From NCBI GenBank assembly GCA_015709615.1, contig CP054179.1, positions 2,852,001 to 2,916,000 on the forward strand: 64,000 nucleotides of DNA, given 5' to 3'. Position numbers and translations under genes: made by a program. This document shows positions 35,001-44,021 of the stretch, piece after piece. The stretch's first letter is position 1; each line of letters opens with the position of its first letter. The notes beneath the pieces are model-generated. The model was not told the DNA's origin. It did no database searches and saw only the letters and a list, made by a program, of their open reading frames with translations. This DNA is from Gammaproteobacteria bacterium. GTDB lineage: Bacteria > Pseudomonadota > Gammaproteobacteria > Burkholderiales > Nitrosomonadaceae.

Positions 35001-35301
35001 CTATGCACGGGAGCGCATCCAAATTCATGGCGATCCGTTGTTAGCCGCGATTGAGTCAGGCAAAGCGCGTATTCGCCCTGTGCTGATGACCGCAGCAGCC
35101 ATGATTATGGGCATGCTTCCGATGGCTATGGGAGGATCCACCAATGCGCCGCTGGGTCGTGCGGTTATTGGCGGCTTGACGTTCGCAACTGTGTATACCC
35201 TGTTTTTTGTTCCCTGCGTGTACGCCGTCATCTATTACAGCCGCAAGCGAAGCGTTTCTAAAAATGAGCAGCAAGATGCCCTTCAACAAGGAGACTCATG
35301 A
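32053..35301 (+). CDS. RND efflux transporter permease subunit
   Basis: Inner-membrane proton-driven pump of the AcrB/CusA superfamily, 1082 residues with the usual two-fold repeat and 12 predicted helices. TM4 carries the paired acidic residues D402/D403 in GILVDDATVMIEN, which indicates a proton relay. A charged cytoplasmic loop near residue 500 (HAEEHEKESHQSDEKPAG) is unusual. There is no heavy-metal methionine signature that I can see, so the substrate is open (drug/solvent or metal). It is the first gene of a permease-adaptor-outer membrane operon. Confidence 0.9.
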   Translation: MNQIVLIALRRPYTFVVLSILIVIFGIRAIRHAPTDVFPAIKIPVISVVWAYAGMLPLDVSGRITFYFERMLTSTVEGISDIVSQAYYGISITNIFLQPHTNLPGAEAEVTAISQTIVNALPPDISPPMIMRLEASSVAVASLQVTSDEMTPAELYNLAYTQIRPLLVVIPGAILPHPYGGKPKQLLVSLDKDKMLARNVSPTDIHAAFDRQNIVLPAGDMKIKQTDWMVQTNAMPPDIDEFNSIPIKREGNSFVFLRDVADVQLAGPPQTNSVMVDGKQAVIIVVMKSGEASTLDVVNGIRAALPRIKEIVPSHVDVKIITDASVFVRESIEEVTHEMAIAGLLVGLIVMVMLGSWRPMVVVTTSIPLCILTSLIFLQVLNESMNVMTLGGLALAVGILVDDATVMIENIDTHLEMGKELDEAIIDAANQIVIPTLLATLCICIVWLPLFTLSGVSGFLFKPMALAVIFAMLASFILSRTLVPTMAKYLIKHPHAEEHEKESHQSDEKPAGRFAGFQQRLKHHMGIFSRFQKGFEARFLRFCAWYGGLLEYTIENRRRLATIMLAFALVSLILFYFNGRDFFPEVRSGTIQMHMRAPLGTRMESTNRIATLVSNDIKELLPGQVEDIVSNCGIPVGPHNLAFIPTPTIGTQDCDLTITLFNEKSAVWDLREILHKGLKERYPGSEFTFQPADLIAKILNFGSPSPITVQVNGMDIYGNYEYARQLQARLRKIPGSSDVVIQQTMRTPTMFVEGQRTFGLGVNKSETDIALNMLVTTNGTQQIDQKYWLDLKTGVSYQINIYNPQPQVASVNDLNTIPVKKIGDGGLDEDYQLLGNLTKLSPVGTPGLVTHRGIMPLIEVYVSAEGRGLGGVLDDVKKIVDEMDDLVPRGSEVQIAGQAANMVTTYGELIIGLIAAVVLIYLLLVINFQSWLDPFIIITALPGALAGIAWALFLTQTNISVPALTGAIMAMGTATANSILVVSYARERIQIHGDPLLAAIESGKARIRPVLMTAAAMIMGMLPMAMGGSTNAPLGRAVIGGLTFATVYTLFFVPCVYAVIYYSRKRSVSKNEQQDALQQGDS

Positions 35302-35302
35302 T

Positions 35303-36553
35303 ATGGAAAAATCAAAGCAAAAAAGCATGATGATTTTGGTGATGGCTCTTGGTGTCGTCTACATGGGTTATCGAATCATTGAATCCGAAGAAAATATGGC
35401 TGCTTTAAAAGAAAAAGCGCTTGAAAATGACACTCCGACGGTAGCTATCGTTTATGCCAAACCGTTGCCTTCTACAGAAACCATCAAGCTTCCAGGTACC
35501 ATTCAGGCTTGGTTTCAGGCGCCAATCTATGCCCAGGTATCTGGTTATGTGAAAATGTGGTACAAGGATTGGGGAGCGATCGTGAAAAAAGGGGATGTCC
35601 TTGCCGAAATCTACGCGCCGGCTCTTGATGCCAAATACCGGCAAAGCAAGGCGGATCTGGAGTCGGAAATAGCCCTTAATAATCTTGCTAAACTCACTGC
35701 GGAACGGTATATCGCCTTGCGTAAAAACCAGGCGGTATCCGAGCAGGCGATTTCGGTGAAGGTTGCCGAGGCAAAAGCCCAACAGGCAAAAGTCAATGCC
35801 GCCAAACAAAGAGTCAGTAACTATGAAGCATTAATTCGATTTAAAACAATTGTTGCGCCGTATGACGGTGTGGTCATTAACCGTAGCATTAATGTGGGGG
35901 ACTTCATCAATAAGGAAGGCACTATCAGTACACCGGAAGGTGAAGTCCGCAATCTTTTTACTGTCGCAGACATCAGCCGGTTGCGTTTGTTTGTCAATGT
36001 ACCGGAGGCATACGGTGCTGTTATGCATGATGGCTTGAAAGCCGACTTAACGGTGCCGCAATTTTCCAACCGGCATTTCACTGCCGAATTTTTAACTACT
36101 GCTCGCGGCTTCAATGAGAGCACACGCACGGTGGTCACCCAATTCGTGATTGAAAATGAAGACCGGGATCTGTGGCCTGGTTCCTATGCATCAGTCAATC
36201 TGACCGTAGAGGTTGCGCATAATCATCTCTCGATTCCATCCAGCTCGATGGTATTTGATGAAATGGGAGTTCGAGTTGCCTATGTAGATGAAAATAACCG
36301 TGTTCGCTTTAAGCCAATCACGGTAACCAGGTTCCTCGATGCTACTGTCGAAGTAAGCGGGGGCGTCACGACAGAGGACCGACTTATAAACAATCCCAGC
36401 GCTGCCCTGCTTGAAGGTGATTTGGTGAAAATTGTAACGCCTAGACCGGGATATGACATGATCAATGAACCAGTGGAATCACGTGAGGAGTCGAAATCAG
36501 CCTCACATTCAGAAACACCGGATCCGAGTCCAAAACAAGCGCATGCATCATAA
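35303..36553 (+). CDS. RND efflux periplasmic adaptor (membrane fusion protein)
   Basis: A 416-residue HlyD/AcrA-like adaptor. An N-terminal membrane anchor (KSMMILVMALGVVYMGYRII) is followed by the lipoyl-like IYAQVSGYVKMWYKDWG, KGDVLAEIYAPALDAKY, an alpha-helical hairpin (about 120-180), and the beta-barrel segment KTIVAPYDGVVINRSINVGD. An AAGGAG site sits before the ATG, just after the permease stop. The C-terminal tail is serine/proline rich. Confidence 0.88.
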   Translation: MEKSKQKSMMILVMALGVVYMGYRIIESEENMAALKEKALENDTPTVAIVYAKPLPSTETIKLPGTIQAWFQAPIYAQVSGYVKMWYKDWGAIVKKGDVLAEIYAPALDAKYRQSKADLESEIALNNLAKLTAERYIALRKNQAVSEQAISVKVAEAKAQQAKVNAAKQRVSNYEALIRFKTIVAPYDGVVINRSINVGDFINKEGTISTPEGEVRNLFTVADISRLRLFVNVPEAYGAVMHDGLKADLTVPQFSNRHFTAEFLTTARGFNESTRTVVTQFVIENEDRDLWPGSYASVNLTVEVAHNHLSIPSSSMVFDEMGVRVAYVDENNRVRFKPITVTRFLDATVEVSGGVTTEDRLINNPSAALLEGDLVKIVTPRPGYDMINEPVESREESKSASHSETPDPSPKQAHAS

Positions 36554-36597
36554 CGATCATTTCGATCATCTGACTATAACTGACTTGCGGTGTAAAA

Positions 36598-38232
36598 ATG
36601 GAAACCATATTTTCAAACCTCTGTCGTCTCGGCGTAAGATTTGGTAGTTTCTTATTTCTGGCAGTTAGTCTGGCGGCTTGCAATACTTTTCCTGCATTTG
36701 ATCTTTCGCCCAAATATCAAGAACCTCAATTCGTTGTTCCGGATTCTTGGGAGGGAACGAGTTCTTTCGTTAAAGCTAATCCGTCGGATGATGTACTCCG
36801 GCCCGACTGGTGGAAACTATATGACGATCCAATTCTTGACAGTCTCGTAGAACAGGCGATGGCAGCCAATCCAGACTTGCATGCTGCAGCCGAACGGTTT
36901 GTTCAAGCACGTAATGCAATGATGAAGGCACGATCTCGATATTTCCCCCAAATGGGCTTTGGGTTTGGTGGCAGCAATAACAGACAATCCGATCATACCC
37001 TCTTCCGTGCTCCCGGAGAACCTGACAGCGATACTCAAGTTCTGATGGATGGAATCGCATCTTGGGAACCGGATTTCTGGTCGAAACTCCGGAATGCCGC
37101 ACAAGCCAAAATCTATCGTGCTGAGGAACGCGCGGCCGATTATGGACTGGCACGCCTTATTCTGCAGGCGGAAATTGCATCGAATTATTTCACACTGCGT
37201 GGATTGGATGCACAAATCGCGATTTACAAACAGTCGATCGACCTTTATAACTATTCATTAACTGTTGTAGAGACTCAGTTCGAAGGCAAGATCGCTTCTG
37301 CTCTCGACGTAGCGCGTGCTGAGTCTCTGTTGTACGCTACCGAGTCAAAATTAGCTCTGATGCATGGTGAACGCAAAGTAATGGAACAGGCTATTGCAAT
37401 TCTCCTTAATCTTGCCCCGGCTAGTTTTAAACTCGAACCGGTAGATAACCTCCTTACCGCGAATTTTAGCCTTCCACAGACAGTTCCATCTACTTTGCTT
37501 GAACGCCGGCCCGATATTGCCGCTATGGAGCGCCGGATGGCACAAGCTAACCGCACCATTGGAATTGCACGCGCCGCTTTTTTTCCAAACGTATCCTTCC
37601 GGCTTGGGGGAGGACTCGAGGATTCCGGACTCAATCTGCTTAGCTTGGCTAACAGTTTCTGGGCTTATGGTTCCTCTTTTTCCATTCCACTTTTCCAGGG
37701 TGGGTACCGTCGGGCGCAGTTACAACAATCATGGTCGGTCTATCGCGAGACAGAAAATTTATATCGCTCGACCGTACTGAACGCCTTTCGCGAAGTTGAG
37801 AATAACCTGACCCAGACTCATTGGATAACTATTGCTGCCGAGCGGCAGGATGCCGCCGTCGAAGCTGCGCGTAAAACACAAAACCTTACCATGGAACTCT
37901 ATAAGGGCGCTTTGGCGTCCAGTCTTGAACTCATTTATTCCCAACTCGGTACGCTGACGGCAAGTATCGATTCTGTACAAATCAAGACTGATCTACTGAA
38001 AGCATCGGTGGCGCTTATTCGTGCGCTTGGAGGAGGCTGGAATCGCGATCAATTACCCGCCGACAACGAAATTCAACCCTTTGGCGTATTGCAATATACT
38101 GATCTTGATAAGCCAGTGCCAGCCGGAGAGATTGACGTCGATGCGAATCCTGCTGATCGAAACAACAAAAACAATAATTTAACAAAACCCTCAGTTGAAT
38201 CCTCGTACCTAAAAGTACGTAAATCGCCTTAA
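36598..38232 (+). CDS. Outer-membrane efflux channel lipoprotein (TolC/OprM, NodT type)
   Basis: A 544-residue TolC-family channel. The signal peptide ends with lipobox LAACN; the RNDs typical PDWWKLYDDPILDSLVEQAMAANPDL and the repeat LLERRPDIAAMERRMAQANRTIG are present. The C-terminus has an extra low-complexity, asparagine-rich tail after the barrel (DVDANPADRNNKNNNLTK). It completes the tripartite pump. The operon faces the second accessory unit and is convergent with it. Confidence 0.9.
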   Translation: METIFSNLCRLGVRFGSFLFLAVSLAACNTFPAFDLSPKYQEPQFVVPDSWEGTSSFVKANPSDDVLRPDWWKLYDDPILDSLVEQAMAANPDLHAAAERFVQARNAMMKARSRYFPQMGFGFGGSNNRQSDHTLFRAPGEPDSDTQVLMDGIASWEPDFWSKLRNAAQAKIYRAEERAADYGLARLILQAEIASNYFTLRGLDAQIAIYKQSIDLYNYSLTVVETQFEGKIASALDVARAESLLYATESKLALMHGERKVMEQAIAILLNLAPASFKLEPVDNLLTANFSLPQTVPSTLLERRPDIAAMERRMAQANRTIGIARAAFFPNVSFRLGGGLEDSGLNLLSLANSFWAYGSSFSIPLFQGGYRRAQLQQSWSVYRETENLYRSTVLNAFREVENNLTQTHWITIAAERQDAAVEAARKTQNLTMELYKGALASSLELIYSQLGTLTASIDSVQIKTDLLKASVALIRALGGGWNRDQLPADNEIQPFGVLQYTDLDKPVPAGEIDVDANPADRNNKNNNLTKPSVESSYLKVRKSP

Positions 38233-38350
38233 GCGCAGAAGCTTTGGAGTTGTTTCCTTTGAACTAAGTTAGGTAATGGCGCTGCAAGCAAGCCGGTTCT
38301 GACGAGTACAGGGGTATCGGTTGCTTTTCACGGTTGCGCTACTTGGATGG

Positions 38351-38551
38351 TTACTTGGTCGGTCGATTGACAGGGTTTTCTGATACCTTCGGCGCATCCT
38401 CGCCAATCATCACTGGCTTACCGTCTCGGCAGACCACGGCGTACTGACCCAAGCGGCGTTTCCTTTCAAGTGCTTGTGTTACGGCTTTTTGCAGCGAATC
38501 CAGGATTACTTGGCTTTCTTTGGAAGGCGTTGTTTTCAGTGTAACTTTCAT
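38351..38551 (-). CDS. Small protein B of a duplicated two-gene module (copy 2)
   Basis: A 66-residue protein, paralog of the one at 27844-28032, with the same LDSLQKAVTQALERKRRLGQ core; the N-terminal 12 residues and the end (SENPVNRPTK) differ. It overlaps the partner gene by 4 bp. Conservation of both genes and of the overlap in two locations supports a functional pair. Role unknown. Confidence 0.6.
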   Translation of the reverse strand: MKVTLKTTPSKESQVILDSLQKAVTQALERKRRLGQYAVVCRDGKPVMIGEDAPKVSENPVNRPTK

Positions 38552-38889
38552 TCCGTAGCGCTCTTTAATAACTGGTGATAATAAATTTCATGAAGAATAT
38601 TACGGCCATCGCCCGTTTGTTCAAACACGGGGATCGGTATTTCACCATCATTCATGAAACAAATGCAATGATCGACCCTGTGACTAAACACGTGGAAAAG
38701 ATTACCAAGGCTGCGCGGGAAACGCCGCTCGATGTCGCGCAACACCCACGTCCGCTCGAACAGTTTGCTTATTAGGAAAAAACGAGACCCGTTGCGTTGT
38801 GTGGTCGATAACCTATGTGCGCCGCGATTTGTATCGATGTTTCTTGAACTTCTGCTCGAGACCCAAGTGATACGCATGATATTCATCAC
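38548..38889 (-). CDS. Small protein A of a duplicated two-gene module (copy 2, start uncertain)
   Basis: The conserved part (SKLFERTWVLRDIERRFPRS to the end) matches copy 1 with changes such as K to R, A to V and V to I. Unlike copy 1 there is no ATG at the corresponding place. The first in-frame ATG lies at 38889, inside the 3' end of the DUF4238-like gene, so either an internal GTG/TTG (for example in WVLRD) is used or the gene is damaged. The coordinates give the open frame. Confidence 0.45.
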   Translation of the reverse strand: MMNIMRITWVSSRSSRNIDTNRGAHRLSTTQRNGSRFFLISKLFERTWVLRDIERRFPRSLGNLFHVFSHRVDHCICFMNDGEIPIPVFEQTGDGRNILHEIYYHQLLKSATE

Positions 38890-40057
38890 TATCCACCTCT
38901 GGGGTTAGCCGATGAGTCTCAAAGGATAGCCCGCGACGCCTCGGCCCAAATAGTCGGGCGAACTCGCCTTGAAAAGCGTGAAACGTTTCCCACTCCCGAT
39001 CATGCTGAGCCTTATCGTCGTAATTGCTATGCCAAGGCTTTCGCCCGTATACATCGAAGGAGTCAGTCCTCTTGTCCTTGTATCCGATGATGATCTCACC
39101 GGAGAAGCTGACAGACCTTGGGTCTGGCATCAATAGATAGTTCCGTCCGAAGGAATCCCATCTAGGAGCCTTCAGCTTATCCTCAGGAAAAAGCCATGAT
39201 TTTTCTGACGCTGCAATGTATCGGTACGCACGTGACTTAATGATGTAGTTGATAGCTGTGACCTCTTGGTCGGATAGCGATCGTCCGACTTGGATGCCGG
39301 TAAATTTAAACATTGCTGCACGGAATGGGTTTGAATTTGGTCGATGCTTCGTCGGATTTCCGTAGGGATAGCGTACCCACGAAAGGTTTGTAAGGACGAG
39401 AATCTTGTCTATCGTTAGCGGAAAAAGTGTGTGGGTTCCACTGAGCCAAATATCTGGATCCCGATAGTCTCTACACCACTCAGATAAAGGGAAACATCCT
39501 TGGTTGTAGACCGTGACAGGGTGGTCTGAAAGTATGAACTTGGTCTCAGATTGGGAAGCATCTGCGATGCTCCATACGCACTCAGTCCAAATGGCGCAAA
39601 AAATCTTCTGCAATCGTTGAAGTTCAAAAAGAACTGCGTTTTTGTCAATCTGTCTTGTAAGATTGGCTAAATAGGCTAGGCCTTTTGGTGTTCGGAGCTT
39701 CTGAATGCTCATGTAAAGAAGGAATCGATGAAACAAATCTCCTTCCGCGCTTGGGTGCGAAAAATTAGAGAAATAGTCGAGCGCAGGGCGCGCAAATGCA
39801 TCAACTGGACCAAAGAACTTTTCCTCAATTTCGGTTGACAACCATTGGCCATATTTCGTCGTATATAAGTCATCTTGGCAAAAGCATTTCTTTGGCCCCC
39901 ATCTAAGCAGCGCTTTGCGTTTATAAGGACGACCATTTGAAACCACAGTTTCTGGCTTTAAGTCGTGGTACCAAAACTTTTTCTCTTCATTCCCTAGTGG
40001 AATGAATCGCTCTTGGTACCAAACAGGGACGTAATGGTTATTGCGGTACAGCGTCAC
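38813..40057 (-). CDS. DUF4238-like cargo protein
   Basis: A 414-residue soluble protein with a GTG start (MTLYRNNHYVPVWYQERFIP). The opening NHYVPVWYQERF, the later KFILSDHPVTVYN and the following FPLTIDKILVLTNL fit the DUF4238 pattern. Function unknown; some members are found in defence-type settings, but no claim is made here. It lies about 50 bp downstream of the 102-bp attI-like block and upstream of the small gene pair, so it holds the cargo position of unit 2. Confidence 0.65.
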   Translation of the reverse strand: MTLYRNNHYVPVWYQERFIPLGNEEKKFWYHDLKPETVVSNGRPYKRKALLRWGPKKCFCQDDLYTTKYGQWLSTEIEEKFFGPVDAFARPALDYFSNFSHPSAEGDLFHRFLLYMSIQKLRTPKGLAYLANLTRQIDKNAVLFELQRLQKIFCAIWTECVWSIADASQSETKFILSDHPVTVYNQGCFPLSEWCRDYRDPDIWLSGTHTLFPLTIDKILVLTNLSWVRYPYGNPTKHRPNSNPFRAAMFKFTGIQVGRSLSDQEVTAINYIIKSRAYRYIAASEKSWLFPEDKLKAPRWDSFGRNYLLMPDPRSVSFSGEIIIGYKDKRTDSFDVYGRKPWHSNYDDKAQHDREWETFHAFQGEFARLFGPRRRGLSFETHRLTPEVDSDEYHAYHLGLEQKFKKHRYKSRRT

Positions 40058-40105
40058 TGTGTCTGCTCTTCGTTAATCGTATCCAACCTGACTCCTACCT
40101 ATACC

Positions 40106-40207
40106 CAACGTAATATATAAGTCATTGTGTCCAATAATTCCGTCGATGATGTTGTGTAATCACAGAGAATATTATCTATCATCCTGTTTCTAATATTAAT
40201 TAATAAA
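40106..40207 (-). promoter_or_regulatory. Conserved 102-bp block, copy 2: promoter-like and attI-like site
   Basis: Partner of 30822-30923. It keeps TTAATA (40199-40194), a 17-bp spacer and GATAAT (40176-40171) on the minus strand. It ends in ACGTTGGGT, whose GTTGGGT fits the integron core GTTRRRY. It lies 10 bp after the protease stop codon, facing the DUF4238-like gene. Confidence 0.5.
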
Positions 40208-40217
40208 TTGAATAATG

Positions 40218-43200
40218 CTAGCGCTCCACCAAAACCACTTCAGCTACTTTAATTTCATCATTCCTTTTAAATCGTAACTCGACCTTTTCCCCTGCTTTCA
40301 ACGACCGCAAAATCCCTGCATACGACGCCAAATCGCTAACCGGTTGTCCGGCCAGTTGAAGCAGAATGTCGCCTGGTTGCAGTCCGGCTTGTTGCGCCGG
40401 GGAGCCGGGGAGGGTGTTGTCGATGCGCACACCTTCACCTTGATAGGCAAAGTCTGGGACGGTGCCGAGGCTGGTTTTGCGTTTTTCCTTCGGTGCGGCG
40501 GATTCGGCGGGAGCGGGGGCTGACGATAGCGTGACCGTCAGCGGTTCGATGCGGTTGGCGAGGTATTCGGTGGCTTCTTTCAGGATCGCGGCGACTTTGA
40601 CCAACCCGGCGGTGTCGATTTTGTCGGCGGTGTCGCCAGGGGCGTGGTAGTCCTCGTGCGCGCTGGCGAACAGTTGGATGGCGGGCACGCCAGCCTGGAT
40701 GAATGCGGCTTGGTCGCTGGAGCCGAAGTCGTCTTGCACCGCGTTGACCGCAATTCCGGTGACGAAGTTCGCGCCGCGGAAAATGTGTACCAGTTCACGT
40801 GCGGTGCCGGTGCCGAACACGGTGACCGGGTTGTTTTCCAGCCGTCCGACGGTGTCCAGATTCAACATCGCGATGACTTTTTCAACCGGGAATCGACCGT
40901 TGCTGCGGACATAATGCGTGGAGCCGAGTAAATTCGCTTCTTCGCCGGTGAATGCGGTGAAAATGATGGTGCGCTCCGGCTGCCATTTCGGCACGATCTG
41001 CCGGGCGAGTTCCAGCATCACGGCGATGCCGCTGGCGTTGTCGTCCGCGCCGTGATGAATTTTGCCTTGATGCGCGGCGCGCACGTCCGGCCAGCCGGTG
41101 CCGAGGTGGTCGTAATGCGCGCCGATCACCAGGCTTTGCCCGGCGAGTTGCGGGTTGGTGCCGGGCAGGATGCCGACGACATTGCGCAGCGTGATATTGC
41201 CTTTCGGCAGGCCAACATCCTGTTGCCAAGTCTGGAAATAGCTGTTGTCGTCACCGCCAGGCAGTAGGCCGATTTGCTGGAATTGCTTGGCGATGTAGGT
41301 GGCCGCTTCGTCCAGTTCCGGTGTGCCGAGCTCGCGGCCTTTGAACGATTCGTGCGCCAGGTGCGTGATATCCGCCATCATGCGGCTTTCGGAAAAAACC
41401 GGTGGTAGTTCCGCCAGCGCGCGGCGCGGCTTGGTGATGCCGGCATGCGCCGTGAGCGCGGCATCAAGCGCGTAGCCGTCTTTTTGCCGCACCGGCTGTG
41501 ATAGCGGCGATTGCAGAACCGGCCATTGGCCTTTGTCGATATTGATCAATTCATCGCCTTTGAATACCAGGTAACTGTATTTGCGGTAATGCGGCAGTTT
41601 GTTGGCGAGTTCGGCCACGGCTTGAACGGTACCGGCGGCGGCCCACAGCAGCGTCTTATCGGGATTGGCGGATTGCCGCGCGCTTAACACCACGGCGTGG
41701 CCGTTCTGCGGATAGCGTTTATGGTTGAGCTGCAATTGGCCGGATCGATACGAGACATCGCGGTTGGAAAGATTTTGCAAAATGTTGTCCGCAAACCGGT
41801 TTTGCCAGCCCAGAATCCACACGGCGCGGTCTTCCGGTAACGTTTTTAGTTGCTCGTCGGTGACGATTTCCAGCGGACTGGCTTGGGTTCTTTGCCAATT
41901 GGCCGCCAATGCGCGGTAGGCCTCCAGCACGGCTTTTTGCTCGCGCGCAGGCAGAATCAGCAGCGGTTTTTCCGCGCCGAAACCTTGCGATAGCGCCGAG
42001 GGAATCTCGCGGCTATCCAGGCGGCGGAATACGTCGAAATGCGGATCGAGATCGATACGCACCGGGCGGTTGGCGAATGTCATCTCGACCGTTTGTTTGG
42101 TTTGCTCGATGACGATTTGTGATTCCACCGCCATGTCCTCGCCTTCCAGCGTGACGGCGACCGGCACGTGTAAACGGTACGGTTCGCCCGGCTGGGTTTG
42201 CTCGACGGCGAGCGTGAGTTTGAATCCATCCGCCGTGCGCTCGGTTTCCGCGCTGCGCAGCACCAGATCCGGCGCGCCGGTGCGATGCACCCATTGTTCG
42301 AAGCGTTGCGTCAGATCCTTTCCGGTGCTGGTGTTGAACGTGGCGAGCAAATCGGCGAACGTCGCTTGCTGGAATTTGAATTGCTGATAAAACCGCCGCA
42401 GCGCTTTAGTGAATGCATCGTCGCCGAGCTCCTGCCGCAGCATGTGGAAAAACATCATGGTTTTGCCGTAACCGACCGCTTCCGAACTGGCGCTGTGGCG
42501 CGACACGAAGCGGGTGACTGGGAAATCCTTTTCCTTGCCGACAAAATCGGCATATTTCTGCAATACATCGCGGCGGTATTCCTCGCCTTTGCCGCGCTGC
42601 TCATTGACCAAATGGTCGGCGAGGTAAGCGGTCAAGCCTTCCGCCCAGTTGCCTTTGGCGTAATCGACGAATACGCCGTTGCCCCAGTAGTTGTGCAGAA
42701 TTTCGTGCGGGTAAGACGAATGCAAAATGAACGGCAGGCGGATCACCTTCGAGCCGAGCAGCGTGAACGACGGCATGCCGTAACCGGTTTCCCAGAAATT
42801 CTCGACCAGCGCGAATTTGCTGTAGGGGTAGGGGCCGATCAACTTGTTGTACATCGCGATGTATTGTGCGGTGGCGTCGAGGTACTTCTGCGCCAGTGGC
42901 TGATCGGCGCTGCGCAAATACACCATCGCATTCACCGCACCGGCGGATTGCGTATAGCGCTGGAATTTCGCGGCGATCAGATAGATATCGTCCTGCGGCT
43001 GCTGTTCTTCCCAGACGACATGCTGCGTTTCACTGGCGCCGTTCTCGCGCACGAGCGATCCTTGACTTACCACATCCCAGCCGGATGGTACCTGAATGTC
43101 CAACTGGAACGACACCAGCGCATCGCCAAAATGCGGATACCACGCGCTGGCGCTCGCCAGAAACACCCCTTCCGGCGAAATCACGCCCGGCGTGGAACCG

Positions 43201-43610
43201 AAACTGCGCGAATATTCCTGCCCCGGCCCTTGCACCGCGTGATGGATCTGGCCGCCATATTGCAGCGTGAAGACATCCTGCCCCGGCGGTACAGTCACCG
43301 TGTAATGCCGGATCGAAATCGGCCGGGATTTCAGCGCAACTTCGTTGGTATCCGCTTCGAGCGTGGCATCCTGCACACCGCTGATCGCCAGTCCGGCGTG
43401 CAAATAGAAATCAAGCTGCACAGGCTCTTTGGCATTGCGCATGTGATCCGGGATTTGAATCCGGTCTTTGACCCGGATTTCCGAAGTATCCGGCGATAAC
43501 CGGATTTCCATGCGGTGCTGAAATGTTTGGTTGCTTGCGGCGGCAAGCAGGCTATGGAACAAGAAAACGGTGAAAATTAAGCAGGCAGCGAGTTTTAATG
43601 ATTTTTGCAT
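40218..43610 (-). CDS. Exported M1-type/M28-type double peptidase with C-terminal PDZ domain
   Basis: A 1130-residue exported protein with a signal peptide (LAACLIFTVFLFHSLLAAAS). An M1-like peptidase domain has H302-E-x-x-H306 and E324 (HEILH ... NWAEG) and GYGMPSFTLLGS in place of the GAMEN loop. An M28 domain (about 770-1020) has zinc ligands in GAHYDHLG (H832), HGADDNASG, FTGEEANLLGS, LDTVGR and HEDYHAPGD. A PDZ domain (about 1050-1120) ends it. Both peptidase sites look intact. A truncated copy lies at 31.1 kb. Confidence 0.88.
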   Translation of the reverse strand: MQKSLKLAACLIFTVFLFHSLLAAASNQTFQHRMEIRLSPDTSEIRVKDRIQIPDHMRNAKEPVQLDFYLHAGLAISGVQDATLEADTNEVALKSRPISIRHYTVTVPPGQDVFTLQYGGQIHHAVQGPGQEYSRSFGSTPGVISPEGVFLASASAWYPHFGDALVSFQLDIQVPSGWDVVSQGSLVRENGASETQHVVWEEQQPQDDIYLIAAKFQRYTQSAGAVNAMVYLRSADQPLAQKYLDATAQYIAMYNKLIGPYPYSKFALVENFWETGYGMPSFTLLGSKVIRLPFILHSSYPHEILHNYWGNGVFVDYAKGNWAEGLTAYLADHLVNEQRGKGEEYRRDVLQKYADFVGKEKDFPVTRFVSRHSASSEAVGYGKTMMFFHMLRQELGDDAFTKALRRFYQQFKFQQATFADLLATFNTSTGKDLTQRFEQWVHRTGAPDLVLRSAETERTADGFKLTLAVEQTQPGEPYRLHVPVAVTLEGEDMAVESQIVIEQTKQTVEMTFANRPVRIDLDPHFDVFRRLDSREIPSALSQGFGAEKPLLILPAREQKAVLEAYRALAANWQRTQASPLEIVTDEQLKTLPEDRAVWILGWQNRFADNILQNLSNRDVSYRSGQLQLNHKRYPQNGHAVVLSARQSANPDKTLLWAAAGTVQAVAELANKLPHYRKYSYLVFKGDELINIDKGQWPVLQSPLSQPVRQKDGYALDAALTAHAGITKPRRALAELPPVFSESRMMADITHLAHESFKGRELGTPELDEAATYIAKQFQQIGLLPGGDDNSYFQTWQQDVGLPKGNITLRNVVGILPGTNPQLAGQSLVIGAHYDHLGTGWPDVRAAHQGKIHHGADDNASGIAVMLELARQIVPKWQPERTIIFTAFTGEEANLLGSTHYVRSNGRFPVEKVIAMLNLDTVGRLENNPVTVFGTGTARELVHIFRGANFVTGIAVNAVQDDFGSSDQAAFIQAGVPAIQLFASAHEDYHAPGDTADKIDTAGLVKVAAILKEATEYLANRIEPLTVTLSSAPAPAESAAPKEKRKTSLGTVPDFAYQGEGVRIDNTLPGSPAQQAGLQPGDILLQLAGQPVSDLASYAGILRSLKAGEKVELRFKRNDEIKVAEVVLVER

Positions 43611-44021
43611 TTTTTAGATGGGTTTAACGGATTCTAGTGATTGCCGAGGATCGCGCGATTCGCCCGGCGATTAGCATCATATCAAACATCCTATGTTTTT
43701 GAGGCAGGCTGGATAAGCGCAGCGAAAAGGCGCTGATGCAAAGCGCCGGTTTTTATTGTTCCCGGGGTTGACGGTACGCGGAAGAATCGCAGGATTTTTC
43801 CGGTTAACCCGCTGGAATTACATGATTTCTCTTGAACTAAGGCAGCGCCTGTTCGTAACGGGATTGAACCGATACGCCACTAAAATTCATAAAAAATGGG
43901 CAAAAATATTACAAATCCGGCCGGCTAAAAAACTGAAATAGAATGAGCGGCTGTGAGTTTTGCGTGCCTTGATTGTTAACCAGCCGTCCGTTTTGATAAA
44001 CGATTATAGGAAAGTAGCGGT
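43611..44021. other. Divergent intergenic region, protease / porin
   Basis: 411 bp separate the two divergent starts and must hold the promoters of the protease gene and of the porin-urease transcript. I see no convincing gene, palindrome or NikR-type site; short open frames lack ribosome-binding sites. Confidence 0.5.

Noticed and set aside
43756..43941. 61-codon plus-strand ORF in the protease/porin gap
   Set aside because: No ribosome-binding site, no hydrophobic or domain pattern, and placement in a promoter region.
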